From Chryseobacterium piscicola (GTDB lineage: Bacteria; Bacteroidota; Bacteroidia; Flavobacteriales; Weeksellaceae): 64,000 nucleotides of DNA. The position numbers and the translations under genes are program-made. Under the pieces are notes generated by a model, which did not search any database, had not been told where the DNA came from, and saw nothing but the letters and a program-made list of their open reading frames with translations. Below, one piece after another: positions 23,973-33,680 of the stretch. The stretch's first letter is position 1, and every line of letters begins with the position of its first letter. The DNA lies in assembly GCF_900156685.1 (NCBI RefSeq), contig NZ_FTOJ01000001.1, positions 1-64,000 of the forward strand. The letters run 5' to 3'.

Positions 23973-25508
23973 ATGCTGATCAAAATATACGGAAGTGCCA
24001 TCTTCGGAGTTTCTGCACAAACCATTACCATTGAAGTTAATATTGATACCGGCGGTGTAGGCTACCATCTCGTAGGTCTACCCGACAATGCCATCAAAGA
24101 AAGCAGTTATAGAATTTCTGCTGCGCTGAAAAATGTGGGTTTCAAAATACCTGGAAAGAAAATCACGATAAACATGGCTCCTGCAGATCTCAGAAAAGAA
24201 GGTGCTGCGTATGATCTGAGCATTGCAATGGGGATTTTAGTGGCTTCAGACCAAATAGTAGCAGAAAACATTCAAGATTATATCATCATGGGCGAACTTT
24301 CTTTAGATGGAAGTCTGCAACCTATTAAAGGAGTTCTGCCGATTGCTATTCAAGCTCGTGAAGAAGGTTTTAAAGGAATTATTTTACCTAAGCAAAATAC
24401 CCGAGAAGCGGCTATTGTTAATAATTTGGATGTCTACGGAGTTGAAAACATTAAAGAAGTTATTGACTTTTTTAATGAAGGAACACCCATCCAGAAGGTA
24501 GTTTTAGATACCCGGAAAGAATTTCAGGATAAAATTAACAGTTTTCCTTTTGATTTTTCTGAGGTAAAAGGCCAGCAAACTGCCAAAAGAGCAATGGAAG
24601 TTGCTGCAGCAGGCGGACACAATATTATCCTCATCGGCCCACCTGGCAGCGGAAAAACCATGCTCGCCAAAAGAGTTCCTAGTATTTTGCCACCACTTAC
24701 TTTAAAGGAAGCTTTAGAAACCACAAAAATTCATTCTGTAGCAGGAAAAATGGGTACGGAAACTTCTTTAATGACAACACGTCCTTTTCGCAGTCCGCAC
24801 CATACAATTTCAGATGTAGCACTTGTTGGCGGCGGGAGTTATCCTCAACCTGGAGAAATTTCTCTGGCTCACAACGGTGTTTTGTTTCTAGACGAAATGC
24901 CGGAATTCAAAAGAACGGTTTTAGAAGTAATGAGACAACCTTTGGAAGATCGTGAAGTAACGATTTCAAGAGCTCGATTTACTGTAAATTATCCTTCGAG
25001 CTTTATGTTGGTTGCTTCAATGAACCCCAGTCCAAGTGGATACTTCCCCGACGATCCACAAAATACATCGTCTGTTTTGGAAATGCAAAGGTATATGAAT
25101 AAGCTTTCGGGACCACTTTTAGACCGAATTGACATTCATGTTGAGGTGCAAAAAGTAGAGTTTGAACAATTGGCTGAAAAGAAAAAAGGCGAAAACAGTG
25201 AAGATATTAGAAAGCGTGTTTTGATAGCTCGTGAGATTCAGAATGAGCGATATAAAGATTTGGCCATCAGCTACAATGCTCAAATTGGATCCCGAGAATT
25301 GGAAAAGTTTTGTGAATTGGATGAAGCATCTTTTAACCTCATCAAAATGGCAATGGAAAAACTGAATCTTTCTGCAAGAGCTTATGACAGAATTTTAAAA
25401 GTTGCCCGAACGATTGCTGATCTTGAGGAATCTGATAACATCGAATCTCATCATATTTCTGAAGCCATACAGTACAGAAGTCTTGATCGGGAGTTTTGGA
25501 ATGTTTGA
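23973..25508 (+). CDS. comM: YifB/ComM-family Mg-chelatase-like AAA ATPase
   Basis: The 511-residue protein has the three parts of the family: an N-terminal Lon-like fold (about 1-165), an AAA+ Mg-chelatase domain with Walker A GPPGSGKT (222-229) and Walker B LFLDEMPEF (near 310), and a C-terminal helical domain (about 400-511). In Vibrio, ComM is a branch-migration helicase needed for natural transformation; in non-transformable species the role is less clear. dprA at 43344-44453 is another recombination gene in this window. The gene is monocistronic, ending at a bidirectional terminator. Confidence 0.93.
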   Translation: MLIKIYGSAIFGVSAQTITIEVNIDTGGVGYHLVGLPDNAIKESSYRISAALKNVGFKIPGKKITINMAPADLRKEGAAYDLSIAMGILVASDQIVAENIQDYIIMGELSLDGSLQPIKGVLPIAIQAREEGFKGIILPKQNTREAAIVNNLDVYGVENIKEVIDFFNEGTPIQKVVLDTRKEFQDKINSFPFDFSEVKGQQTAKRAMEVAAAGGHNIILIGPPGSGKTMLAKRVPSILPPLTLKEALETTKIHSVAGKMGTETSLMTTRPFRSPHHTISDVALVGGGSYPQPGEISLAHNGVLFLDEMPEFKRTVLEVMRQPLEDREVTISRARFTVNYPSSFMLVASMNPSPSGYFPDDPQNTSSVLEMQRYMNKLSGPLLDRIDIHVEVQKVEFEQLAEKKKGENSEDIRKRVLIAREIQNERYKDLAISYNAQIGSRELEKFCELDEASFNLIKMAMEKLNLSARAYDRILKVARTIADLEESDNIESHHISEAIQYRSLDREFWNV

Positions 25509-25564
25509 TAGACTTGGTGAGTAATGGAGAACTTATTAAATAAGCTCTTAAAAATTAAGTAAAA

Positions 25565-25592
25565 AAAAACCGCAGAATAAATTCTACGGTTT
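25565..25592. terminator. bidirectional terminator between comM and the S46 peptidase
   Basis: AAAACCGCAGAAT and ATTCTACGGTTTT form a stem with one mismatch between an A run and a T-rich tail. It serves the convergent genes at 23973-25508 and 25615-27813. Confidence 0.75.
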
Positions 25593-25614
25593 TAAAATAT
25601 TTTTTTTAGAAAAA

Positions 25615-27813
25615 TTATTTTTTCTTTTTTGCAGGAGCTGTGGTTGATACTTTAGACTTACCTGTATCTGCAGGAGTATTTTCGTCTTTAATTAATTTCA
25701 ACTCGTCTACAATTCTTCTTGCACCAGCAAATTTATCGATCGTCCAAAGTACAAAACGAACATCTACGCTAATGGTTTTTTGAGAATCTTTTTCGAAAAC
25801 GATATCTCCACTTAAAGCTTCGCTGTTACCATCGAATGCGATACCGATTAAATTACCATCGCCATCAATTACCGGGGAACCAGAGTTTCCTCCTGTAATA
25901 TCGTTGTTTGAAAGGAAGTTTACAGGCAAATACCCCGCTTTGTCAGCATACATTCCGTAATCTTTAGCTCCTTGAAGCGCTAATACTCTTTGCGGAAGAT
26001 CAAACTCTTCGTCATTCGGCTTGAATTTCCCTACTAAACCTTCCATAGTAGTATAGTAGTTATCTGTAACACCAAAATAGTTTCTGTCTTCTCTCACAGG
26101 TAATGTATCGATTTGCCCGTAAGTAAGTCTCATTGTAGAATTGGCATCTGGATAGAATTTTTTCTCAGGAACTGCCTTCATTAATCCTGCAAGGAAAAGT
26201 CTGTTGTTTTTTGCAAAATTCTCATCAACTTTCACAAATCTCTCAGACTGCACTTTTTGGTCTGCCATTATTCCTTTTGCAATTTTCAATAAAGGATCTG
26301 CATCTAATTTCAAACGATCAGGATTTTGTAAGAAATTGGTTACCGAAGTTTTATTGGCAAAAATGGAAGAGAACGCAATTGAAGAAAGATTTTTAGCATC
26401 AAGACCCATCAATGTTGGTAAAGCTACATCTGCATTTACCTTAGATTGATAAAGATTTACCATAGAATTCATCATTTCACCTTCCAATTCAGGATTGATG
26501 CTTTCGTACGTTTGCTTGATGGCATCTTCTAATTTTGCTTTCATAGCAAGTCTACCAGCCATATCTTGTGTAGCATAAGTATTTAATAAGCTTGAAAGCT
26601 GTAGAGCTATGGTAAAATACTTAGAATTTCTTGTTAAAAGAGAAGCATAATTTCTTTCTACACTTCTATTGGTCGTTTGTTTGTAGTAGATTTTGATATC
26701 ATCTAAAATCCCGTCATACATAGAATTTGCATCTTGAGAAGCCCAATTTCTGAATGTACTTTCAAGATTTTGCTTGTCTGCTATTGTTCCGTTTTTGATT
26801 ACCGCATCAATGGTACCTTGTCTGTTTTTCCAATAGTTGGCTACTGAAGCATATTGTGAAGCGTATGCCAATTGAGTGGTTTTCTCTTTGTCCATATACT
26901 TTTTCATCACATCCATCACCAATTTTGAAGCTTCAACCCAAGCCGGATAATCTTTGCTTACCATCTGCTCAATTCCGTATGAAGTCAGGTAACGGTTGGT
27001 TCTACCTGGATAACCCAAAATCATAGAAAAATCACCAGGTTTAATTCCTTTTAAAGAAACTGGAAGCGAATGCTTAGGCTTCAAAGGAACGTTGGAAGGA
27101 GAAAACTCTGCAGGGTTTCCGGCAGCATCAGCATAAACTCTGAAAACCGTGAAGTCTGCAGTATGCCTTGGCCATTCCCAATTGTCTGTATCGCCACCAA
27201 ATTTTCCTAATGATGATGGTGGTGCACCTACCAATCTAATGTCTTTATAATCTTGGTATACGAAATAGTAAAATTCGTTTCCGTTGAAGAAATCTTTTAC
27301 CACAACCGTATATTTACCGTTTTCTGAATTTTCTGTCTGTATAGCTTTGGTTTCCGCATCAATTACCGCTTTTCTTTCGGCACCAGACATATTGTTGTTG
27401 AGTTTTGAATTGATTCTTTGCGTAGCATCGTCCATTCTTACCAAAAATCTTACGTAAAGATCTTTTGCATTAAACTCGTCTTTGTCTTTCATTGCCCAGA
27501 AACCATTTTTCAGGTAATCTTTTGAAGGGGTTGACGCTGCCGCCACTGCTCCGTAACCGCAATGGTGGTTTGTAAAAATAAGACCTCTATCTGAAACAAT
27601 CTCTCCTGTACAAAATCCTCCGAAGCTTACGATAGCATCTTTTAGACTTGAATTGTTTACAGAATAAATCTCTTCTGGAGTAAGATGAAGACCTTCTTTC
27701 TGCATGTCTACACCATTAAGTCTCTTAACGAGCATCAGAAGCCACATTCCTTCATCTGCCCTCATCTGAGCGAAACTCAGTAAAAAAGTGAATAGTAATA
27801 GTATTCTTTTCAT
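25615..27813 (-). CDS. S46 family dipeptidyl-peptidase, DPP7-like
   Basis: The 732-residue exported enzyme has a signal peptide (MKRILLLFTFLLSFAQMRA) and the chymotrypsin-like S46 features: the catalytic His in FTNHHCG (83/84) and Ser644 in GGNSGSPV. The S1-pocket position is Gly (FDGNSEALSGD, Gly about 662). As I recall, DPP7 has Gly there, preferring hydrophobic or neutral P1, and the Asp/Glu-specific DPP11 has Arg. S46 enzymes release dipeptides from peptide N-termini in the periplasm and feed amino-acid fermentation or growth. The long helical middle domain blocks longer substrates. A Lys/Ala-rich tail ends the protein. The gene is divergent from the META gene. Confidence 0.92.
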   Translation of the reverse strand: MKRILLLFTFLLSFAQMRADEGMWLLMLVKRLNGVDMQKEGLHLTPEEIYSVNNSSLKDAIVSFGGFCTGEIVSDRGLIFTNHHCGYGAVAAASTPSKDYLKNGFWAMKDKDEFNAKDLYVRFLVRMDDATQRINSKLNNNMSGAERKAVIDAETKAIQTENSENGKYTVVVKDFFNGNEFYYFVYQDYKDIRLVGAPPSSLGKFGGDTDNWEWPRHTADFTVFRVYADAAGNPAEFSPSNVPLKPKHSLPVSLKGIKPGDFSMILGYPGRTNRYLTSYGIEQMVSKDYPAWVEASKLVMDVMKKYMDKEKTTQLAYASQYASVANYWKNRQGTIDAVIKNGTIADKQNLESTFRNWASQDANSMYDGILDDIKIYYKQTTNRSVERNYASLLTRNSKYFTIALQLSSLLNTYATQDMAGRLAMKAKLEDAIKQTYESINPELEGEMMNSMVNLYQSKVNADVALPTLMGLDAKNLSSIAFSSIFANKTSVTNFLQNPDRLKLDADPLLKIAKGIMADQKVQSERFVKVDENFAKNNRLFLAGLMKAVPEKKFYPDANSTMRLTYGQIDTLPVREDRNYFGVTDNYYTTMEGLVGKFKPNDEEFDLPQRVLALQGAKDYGMYADKAGYLPVNFLSNNDITGGNSGSPVIDGDGNLIGIAFDGNSEALSGDIVFEKDSQKTISVDVRFVLWTIDKFAGARRIVDELKLIKDENTPADTGKSKVSTTAPAKKKK

Positions 27814-27898
27814 TTTCTAAATAATTTTTGTGTGGCTAAATTACTAATTTTTACTTTATTTTAAGTTTAAATGGTACGAAAATGGAGAGATAAAACGA

Positions 27899-28333
27899 AT
27901 GAAAAAGGCAATATCAATATTTTTCGGCTTTTTGTGTTTAGCATTAGTGGTAAATTGCTCTGCAGTGGGGGTTCAAAATAGAGAAATTCAAAGACAGTGG
28001 ATGATGATTTCATTTAAAAATTTCACCAAAGAACAATTGGTAAAAAGCAAATCTGAAATAAACCTAACCTCAGCAATAAAAGATGGAAAAATTCAAGGTA
28101 CGGCTTTTATGGGTTGCAACAGAATGTTTTTCACAGCAGAAATTAAATCTAAAAACAAAATAGAATTTTCCGGAATTGGTTCTACTTTAATGGCTTGTGA
28201 AAATATGAAACTGGAAGATGAATTTTCTAAAGAATTAAAAAAAATGAAAAACTACACGGTGGAAGGTCATTTTTTAACTGTAACTGACAATAAAGGAAGC
28301 ATAATGAGGTTTATTGCAGCAGATTGGGACTGA
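27899..28333 (+). CDS. META-domain lipoprotein (HslJ-like)
   Basis: The 144-residue protein has a lipoprotein signal ending LVVNC (Cys20) and then a META domain (about 30-140), recognised from GTAFMGCNRMFFTAEI and MACENMKLEDEFSKEL. In E. coli, HslJ is heat-inducible and linked to novobiocin resistance; the family role is unknown. The two internal Cys (in GCNRM and ACENM) are the usual family pair. It is divergent from the S46 peptidase gene, with the start codon right at the end of an AT-rich leader. Confidence 0.83.
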   Translation: MKKAISIFFGFLCLALVVNCSAVGVQNREIQRQWMMISFKNFTKEQLVKSKSEINLTSAIKDGKIQGTAFMGCNRMFFTAEIKSKNKIEFSGIGSTLMACENMKLEDEFSKELKKMKNYTVEGHFLTVTDNKGSIMRFIAADWD

Positions 28334-29117
28334 TTTTTATAAATTTAAATCCAAAACTAAGCTAATTAAAAAAAACATATTTCCTTATAGTAAGCCATTA
28401 TTATTTTAAAATACAATTAAGAAGTTAATTAAACGTATACTTAAGACAATTTTCTCATCCCTATCATTTATTATATAGACATAAAAGCTTGCTTACATTT
28501 AGCTTTTCAATTATTTTTAAACAGACTCTCCATGTTTTATCATGTAAAGACCAATATAAAAATACTGTTTGCCATTATTTAAAATCATCAAATTCCGAAC
28601 AAAAAACTGCTTGATGCATCTACTTTCTAAAAAGGACAAACATTTCCTTTTTGAAGCAAATTTCATATAAAATCTGAAATATAGAATTGCAGACAAGCGC
28701 ATTTTTAAAATTTTTCCGCAGTTCAATACCATTTAGTCAAAGAAAATTAATTCCTAAAATAAAAAGACCTACCTCCAAAGTTTATGAAAATTTTTTCTTC
28801 AGAATAAAAAAAACAAAAAATCCCTAAGTTTTTAAATATCAAATTTATAAAGTTAAAAAAATCAACCGCTTTCCGTTAACCTTTCTTTAAACATAGGTAG
28901 TCTGAATAGATCTAAGTGAAAAGAACATAAATATTAAAAAAATAAACAATAAGCTAAGAGAATTCTATTTAAAACAAACCGATTTTGTTTAAATTCCGAT
29001 ACTAGTTTTAGAAAAAGATCCTTTTTTAACTTGTTAAAACCTTATTCACGCAGACTTTTGTTGTATTTTCAGATAAAAAATGTTATCTTGTAAATCTTAT
29101 AAATTATACAAAATTTA
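28334..29117. other. long AT-rich spacer, no gene recognised
   Basis: The 780-base stretch holds no frame with coding features on either strand. A 71-codon frame on the minus strand at 28517-28732 has no family, is rich in Lys, Phe and Cys, and has no promoter or neighbour to support it. No tRNA, hairpin-with-T-run or repeat was found. A weak -33/-7 pair (TTTTG and TATCTTG) lies near 29054-29095 and may serve hflX. The stretch could hide an unannotated small RNA or a very decayed gene. Confidence 0.4.
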
Positions 29118-30335
29118 ATGTTAGAAAAGAAACAACACAATTACGAAAAGGCAGTTTTGGTGGGCGTTGTCACTCAAAATCAAGACGAAGAGAAGTTGCA
29201 GGAATATATGGATGAGCTAGAGTTTTTAGCTTTCACGGCGGGCGCTACTATAGACAAACGCTTTACTCAAAAACTCACTCAACCCGATTCCAAAACATTT
29301 GTAGGAAGTGGAAAAGCCCAAGAGATAAAAGAATACGTAAAAGAAAATGGGATTGGAACTATTATTTTTGATGATGAACTGTCTCCTTCGCAACTCAAAA
29401 ACCTTGAAAAAGAAATTGAGGTTAAAATTCTTGACCGCACCAATCTTATTCTTGATATTTTTGCACAAAGAGCACAAACTTCTTATGCAAGAACTCAAGT
29501 AGAGTTGGCACAATACCAATATCTTCTTCCTAGATTAACCAGAATGTGGACCCATCTTGAACGCCAGAAAGGAGGAATAGGGATGCGTGGACCCGGTGAA
29601 ACGGAAATAGAAACCGACAGAAGAATCATCCGAGATAGAATATCTTTATTGAAAGACAAGCTGAAAACCATTGACAGACAAATGGCAACCCAGCGAACCA
29701 ATCGTGGAAAAGTAGTACGTGCTGCTCTGGTGGGATACACCAATGTGGGTAAATCTACCTTGATGAATGCGATATCTAAATCTGATGTTTTTGCTGAAAA
29801 TAAACTCTTTGCAACACTTGATACAACAGTAAGAAAAGTAGTTATCGGAAACTTGCCATTCCTTTTAACCGACACGGTAGGGTTTATCAGAAAATTACCT
29901 ACGCAACTGGTAGAGTCTTTCAAATCTACTTTGGACGAGGTGAGAGAGGCAGATTTGCTGATTCATGTTGTCGATATTTCGCATGAAAGTTTTGAAGATC
30001 ACATAGAATCGGTAAATCAAATTTTAATGGAAATTAATGCTCATCAAAAACCGATGATCATGGTTTTTAATAAAATTGACGATTTCAGCTACGAAAAGAA
30101 GGACGAAGACGATCTTACACCTGCTTCAAAGAAAAATATATCGCTAGAAGAATGGACGAAAACGTGGATGGCTAAATCTAAATATCCTACAGTTTTTATT
30201 TCAGCTTTAACGAAAGAAAACTTCCCAGAAATGAAAAGAATGATCTACGATGAGGTAATGAAAATTCATATTTCGAGATTTCCATACAACGATTTTCTTT
30301 TTGAATATTTCGACAACGACGACGAAAACAATTGA
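29118..30335 (+). CDS. hflX: GTPase HflX
   Basis: The 405-residue protein has the HflX layout: an N-terminal nucleotide-binding-like domain (1-150), the linker GMRGPGETEIETDRR (155-169), and a G domain with G1 GYTNVGKST (206-214) and G3 DTVG near 248. HflX splits stalled or hibernating 70S ribosomes during heat or antibiotic stress. No ribosome gene is near, but the RNA-repair operon at 1770-4444 has a related aim. The downstream DUF4919 gene starts at its stop codon. Confidence 0.95.
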   Translation: MLEKKQHNYEKAVLVGVVTQNQDEEKLQEYMDELEFLAFTAGATIDKRFTQKLTQPDSKTFVGSGKAQEIKEYVKENGIGTIIFDDELSPSQLKNLEKEIEVKILDRTNLILDIFAQRAQTSYARTQVELAQYQYLLPRLTRMWTHLERQKGGIGMRGPGETEIETDRRIIRDRISLLKDKLKTIDRQMATQRTNRGKVVRAALVGYTNVGKSTLMNAISKSDVFAENKLFATLDTTVRKVVIGNLPFLLTDTVGFIRKLPTQLVESFKSTLDEVREADLLIHVVDISHESFEDHIESVNQILMEINAHQKPMIMVFNKIDDFSYEKKDEDDLTPASKKNISLEEWTKTWMAKSKYPTVFISALTKENFPEMKRMIYDEVMKIHISRFPYNDFLFEYFDNDDENN

Positions 30336-30337
30336 TG

Positions 30338-30955
30338 ATGAAAAAATGTCTTTTTTTTGTAATGTTATTGATTGGAGGATTTTTTTATGCTCAAAAAACG
30401 CCACCCAACCTAAAAGTTATCAAAAAAAATCTTGAAAACAAGAAATCTGAATTTAATTTTGAGAAACTAATTTTCAAATACAAAGGGCTTCCTAAATCTT
30501 TAGACAACATGGAGGCTCAGCATTTGTACTACGGCAGAAATTTCCAGAAAACGGTTTCTACTTCAAGTACAGAATTCAAAAATCTTGCTGATGCCTTTAA
30601 AGATAAAGATGTAGATGAAACTATCAATCTCGCAAAAGAGGTCTATGGTAAAGACCCTACCAATCTTGATGTTTTGTTGATTTTACTTCGGGGCTACGAT
30701 ACAAAAAAAGACATTTCAAACTTTTCCCATCACATGAATCAACTAAAAAGCCTTACCGATGCAATAAAAAACTCGGGAGACGGCAAATCTGACAAAACAG
30801 CATACGTTGTGAATTCTGTTGGTGACGAATATATCCTTCTCAATATGCTCAACATCGGGCAAGATTACAATCGCGGTTCGCAATCTGCCAACGGTGCAAT
30901 GTATGATGTTTGGCAAAAGGGGGAAGAAAAACTCTATATAAAAGTACTTTACTAA
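30338..30955 (+). CDS. DUF4919 family secreted protein
   Basis: The start is set at the ATG at 30338 (MKKCLFFVMLLIGG); the frame is open from a TTG at 30332, and the upstream stop overlaps it. The 206-residue protein has a signal peptide and a DUF4919 domain with the typical C-terminal phrase YDVWQKGEEKLYIKVLY. The middle part has TPR-like helix pairs (NLAKEVYGKDPTNLDVLLILLR). It is a Bacteroidota family of unknown function. Coupling to hflX is suggested by the TGATG junction. Confidence 0.72.
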   Translation: MKKCLFFVMLLIGGFFYAQKTPPNLKVIKKNLENKKSEFNFEKLIFKYKGLPKSLDNMEAQHLYYGRNFQKTVSTSSTEFKNLADAFKDKDVDETINLAKEVYGKDPTNLDVLLILLRGYDTKKDISNFSHHMNQLKSLTDAIKNSGDGKSDKTAYVVNSVGDEYILLNMLNIGQDYNRGSQSANGAMYDVWQKGEEKLYIKVLY

Positions 30956-30979
30956 GGCTTTTAAACATAAAATTTTTTA

Positions 30980-32263
30980 ATGGAATTATATTATTCATTT
31001 TCAGCACTTATCGTTTTAGCATCTATATTCGCCTACATCAATTACAGGTTTTTAAAGCTTCCGAGCACCATCGGAATTATGGTCATTGCCATTATGGTTT
31101 CTATCATTTTGGTTTTATTTGGCGAAAGCTTCCTCCCAAAAACATTCGGCCATTTGAATAATTTAATGAAAAGCATCGATTTTACAGAAGTTTTAATGGG
31201 TGCCATGCTGAATTTCCTTCTCTTTGCAGGAGGCATCCACATTAACATCAATGACCTGAAGGAACAGTTTCGGCCAGTTTTGATATTTTCTACTGCCGGA
31301 GTTATTATTTCAACTTTTATAGTAGGATTTGGCATGTTTTACCTGCTGCCTTTGGTGGGGCTAAAAATACCCTTTATTTACTGCCTAGTTTTCGGAGCAT
31401 TGATTTCTCCTACAGATCCCGTTGCCGTACTAAGTGTACTAAAACAAGCCAATATTTCAAAATCGCTTGAAACAAAAATTGCAGGAGAATCACTGTTTAA
31501 TGATGGTATGGCGGTTGTGGTCTTTACTGTCGTATTACAATTGGCAGTAGGCAGTGAAGTAGATTTAGGCATAGAAAATATCACCATACTATTGGCGAAA
31601 GAAGCAGGTGGAGGTTTGCTTTTGGGCGTAGTTTTAGGTTGGGTTACCTCCAGATTAATGCGTGAGGTTGATGATTACATTATTTCCGTTTTGGTGACAC
31701 TTGCCGTTGTGATGGGAGGCTATCTTGTTGCAAGACAAATGCATGTATCTGGGCCTTTAACGATGGTTGCTGCGGGATTATTTATGGGCAATTTCAATGT
31801 TCGCTTTAAAATGAAATCTATCACACAAGATTACCTCATTAAATTTTGGGAATTAATTGATGAAATCCTGAATGCTGTATTATTCCTTTTCATCGGGTTT
31901 GAATTGCTTATGATAAAAGATTTAAACCATTACGTAATTCCTGGCTTGATAGCTATTGCAGTAGTGCTTGTAGCGAGATTTATTTCGATTTGGGGACCTA
32001 CTAAATTTATGTCTTTCAAAACAAGATTTAGCCCGCAAACGATAAAAGTTTTATTTTGGGGTGGAATTCGTGGTGGTGTTTCTATCGCCTTAGCGATGTC
32101 TATCCCGAAAGGCGAATACAGCAATGCTATTTTAAGTATTACTTATTGCGTTGTGGTTTTTTCAATTATTGTACAAGGGCTTACAATTGCGAAAGTTGCC
32201 AATCCGAAACAGATAGAAGAGGAAGAAAAAAACATAGAAATCATTAGCACAGACAAAAAATAG
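30980..32263 (+). CDS. Na+/H+ antiporter, CPA1 (NhaP) type
   Basis: The 427-residue inner membrane protein has about 12 hydrophobic segments. It carries the CPA ion-binding motif in SPTDPVAVLSVL (near 140) and the conserved GESLFNDGMAVV segment (near 170). The usual NhaP end follows, including FWGGIRGGVSIALAMSIPKG. It exchanges cytoplasmic Na+ or K+ for protons and helps pH and salt balance. It ends 10 bases before an AlkD-like gene in the same direction. Confidence 0.9.
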   Translation: MELYYSFSALIVLASIFAYINYRFLKLPSTIGIMVIAIMVSIILVLFGESFLPKTFGHLNNLMKSIDFTEVLMGAMLNFLLFAGGIHININDLKEQFRPVLIFSTAGVIISTFIVGFGMFYLLPLVGLKIPFIYCLVFGALISPTDPVAVLSVLKQANISKSLETKIAGESLFNDGMAVVVFTVVLQLAVGSEVDLGIENITILLAKEAGGGLLLGVVLGWVTSRLMREVDDYIISVLVTLAVVMGGYLVARQMHVSGPLTMVAAGLFMGNFNVRFKMKSITQDYLIKFWELIDEILNAVLFLFIGFELLMIKDLNHYVIPGLIAIAVVLVARFISIWGPTKFMSFKTRFSPQTIKVLFWGGIRGGVSIALAMSIPKGEYSNAILSITYCVVVFSIIVQGLTIAKVANPKQIEEEEKNIEIISTDKK

Positions 32264-32273
32264 AGGCAAAATA

Positions 32274-32984
32274 ATGATAAAAGATATAAAAAACGCACTT
32301 GCCGAACTTTCTATTCCAGAAAAAGCCGCTTTTTTACCTAAATTTTTCAAAACGGGAAAAGGAGAATATGGCGAGGGCGACTTATTCTTAGGTGTGAAAG
32401 TTCCAGACCAGCGAGCGGTAGCAAAAGAATTTTATGCAAAAATCTCTTTACCTGAAATTGGCGAGCTGCTGTCTTCACAATACCATGAGCATCGTCTGAC
32501 TGCACTTTTCATGCTGATTTCTAAATTTGAAAAAACAAAAAACACCTCTTTAAAAGACCAAATTGCTCTATTTTATCTAAATAATCTTAAAGGTATCAAC
32601 AATTGGGATCTTGTAGACAGCAGCTGTTACAAAATTTTGGGTCGTTATGCATTTGAAAATCAAAAAGAAGACTTGCTCATAGTACTTTCTGAGTCTGAAG
32701 ATTTATGGCACAAAAGAATTGCTGTTGTAAGTACAATGCATTACCTAAAAAAAAGTAATTTTGAACTGACAAAAAAAATCGTTTTGAGAAACCTTTCTCA
32801 CAGTCATGACCTTATGCACAAAGCAAATGGGTGGCTTTTGCGGGAAATGGGAAACAAAAACGAAACCGAATTAATAGATTTTCTAAATGCTCACTACAAA
32901 AAAATGCCTCGTACAAGCCTTCGGTATGCGATTGAAAAGCTAGATGAAAATGTAAGACAAGATTATTTAAAAGGAAAAATTTAA
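32274..32984 (+). CDS. DNA alkylation repair protein, AlkD-like
   Basis: The 236-residue cytoplasmic protein is made of helical HEAT-like repeats. The family phrases FLGVKVPDQRAVAKEF (near 40), NWDLVDSSCYKILG (near 105), LWHKRIAVVSTMHYL (near 140) and SHDLMHKANGWLLREMG (near 180) are all present. AlkD-type DNA glycosylases remove 3- and 7-methylpurines, without base flipping. Trp-Asp near 107 and the Arg near 145 lie where the catalytic cleft residues are expected. It heads, or lies within, a run of three exported-protein genes. Confidence 0.88.
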   Translation: MIKDIKNALAELSIPEKAAFLPKFFKTGKGEYGEGDLFLGVKVPDQRAVAKEFYAKISLPEIGELLSSQYHEHRLTALFMLISKFEKTKNTSLKDQIALFYLNNLKGINNWDLVDSSCYKILGRYAFENQKEDLLIVLSESEDLWHKRIAVVSTMHYLKKSNFELTKKIVLRNLSHSHDLMHKANGWLLREMGNKNETELIDFLNAHYKKMPRTSLRYAIEKLDENVRQDYLKGKI

Positions 32985-33005
32985 ACTAAAAATACAGATC
33001 ATATT

Positions 33006-33668
33006 ATGAAATCAAAATACTTTCTGTTTCTCATCCCATTGTTGTTTCTGACAAGCTGTTTTGATATTTTAGACAAAGTAAACATCAAAGCCGATGGAAG
33101 TGGAGATTACACTTTGATTCTAAACGCCAGCAAAAGCAAAACAAGAATCGCTTCTCTCTCAAAAATGGAAACCGTGAATGGTAAAAAAATTCCAAAAAAA
33201 TCTGAAATTGAAGCTAAAATCAATCAAGCAGCACATATTTTCAAATCTACTCCAGGGATATCAAATGTGAAAACTTCGATGGATTTTGATAATTATATCA
33301 TTAAATTAAGTTGCAGCTTCAAAAAAATAGAAAACATCAACGCCGGCCTTGAGAATTTAAAAGCAAAAAAAATCTTAGGGAAAATGATTCCTACCAATAT
33401 GTACAATCAAAATATTGAGAAAAAAATATTTACAAGAAATAAAATCAACACCTTCAAAGAAGATTACAACAAACTGACAGCAGCAGACAAAGAAGTTTTT
33501 GCCACTGCAAAATACGTATCTGTAATGCAGTTTGAAAATGCAATTAAATCTCAAAGCAACAGTGTTTACCTTCTTTCACCAAACAAAAAAGCATTGAAGC
33601 TAGAGGGTAATATTCTTGATTTTATTCTTCAGAAAAAACAACTTCAAAACAATATCCTATTCCAATAA
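33006..33668 (+). CDS. lipoprotein of unknown function, AlkD operon
   Basis: The 220-residue protein has a lipoprotein signal with lipobox LTSC (Cys18), then FDILDKVNIKADGSGDYTLILN, a phrase also seen in other envelope lipoproteins of Bacteroidota. The mature part is Lys/Asn-rich and mainly beta strand, with a helix near 50-80. It follows the AlkD-like gene by 21 bases and precedes the DUF4836-like pair by 12. The function is unknown, and envelope location is fairly sure. Confidence 0.65.
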   Translation: MKSKYFLFLIPLLFLTSCFDILDKVNIKADGSGDYTLILNASKSKTRIASLSKMETVNGKKIPKKSEIEAKINQAAHIFKSTPGISNVKTSMDFDNYIIKLSCSFKKIENINAGLENLKAKKILGKMIPTNMYNQNIEKKIFTRNKINTFKEDYNKLTAADKEVFATAKYVSVMQFENAIKSQSNSVYLLSPNKKALKLEGNILDFILQKKQLQNNILFQ

Positions 33669-33680
33669 ACCATCAACTTC

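Noticed and set aside
28517-28732. A 71-codon open frame in the 28.3-29.1 kb spacer
   Set aside because: No known family, signal peptide, promoter or conserved motif was seen, and the composition follows the AT-rich background.
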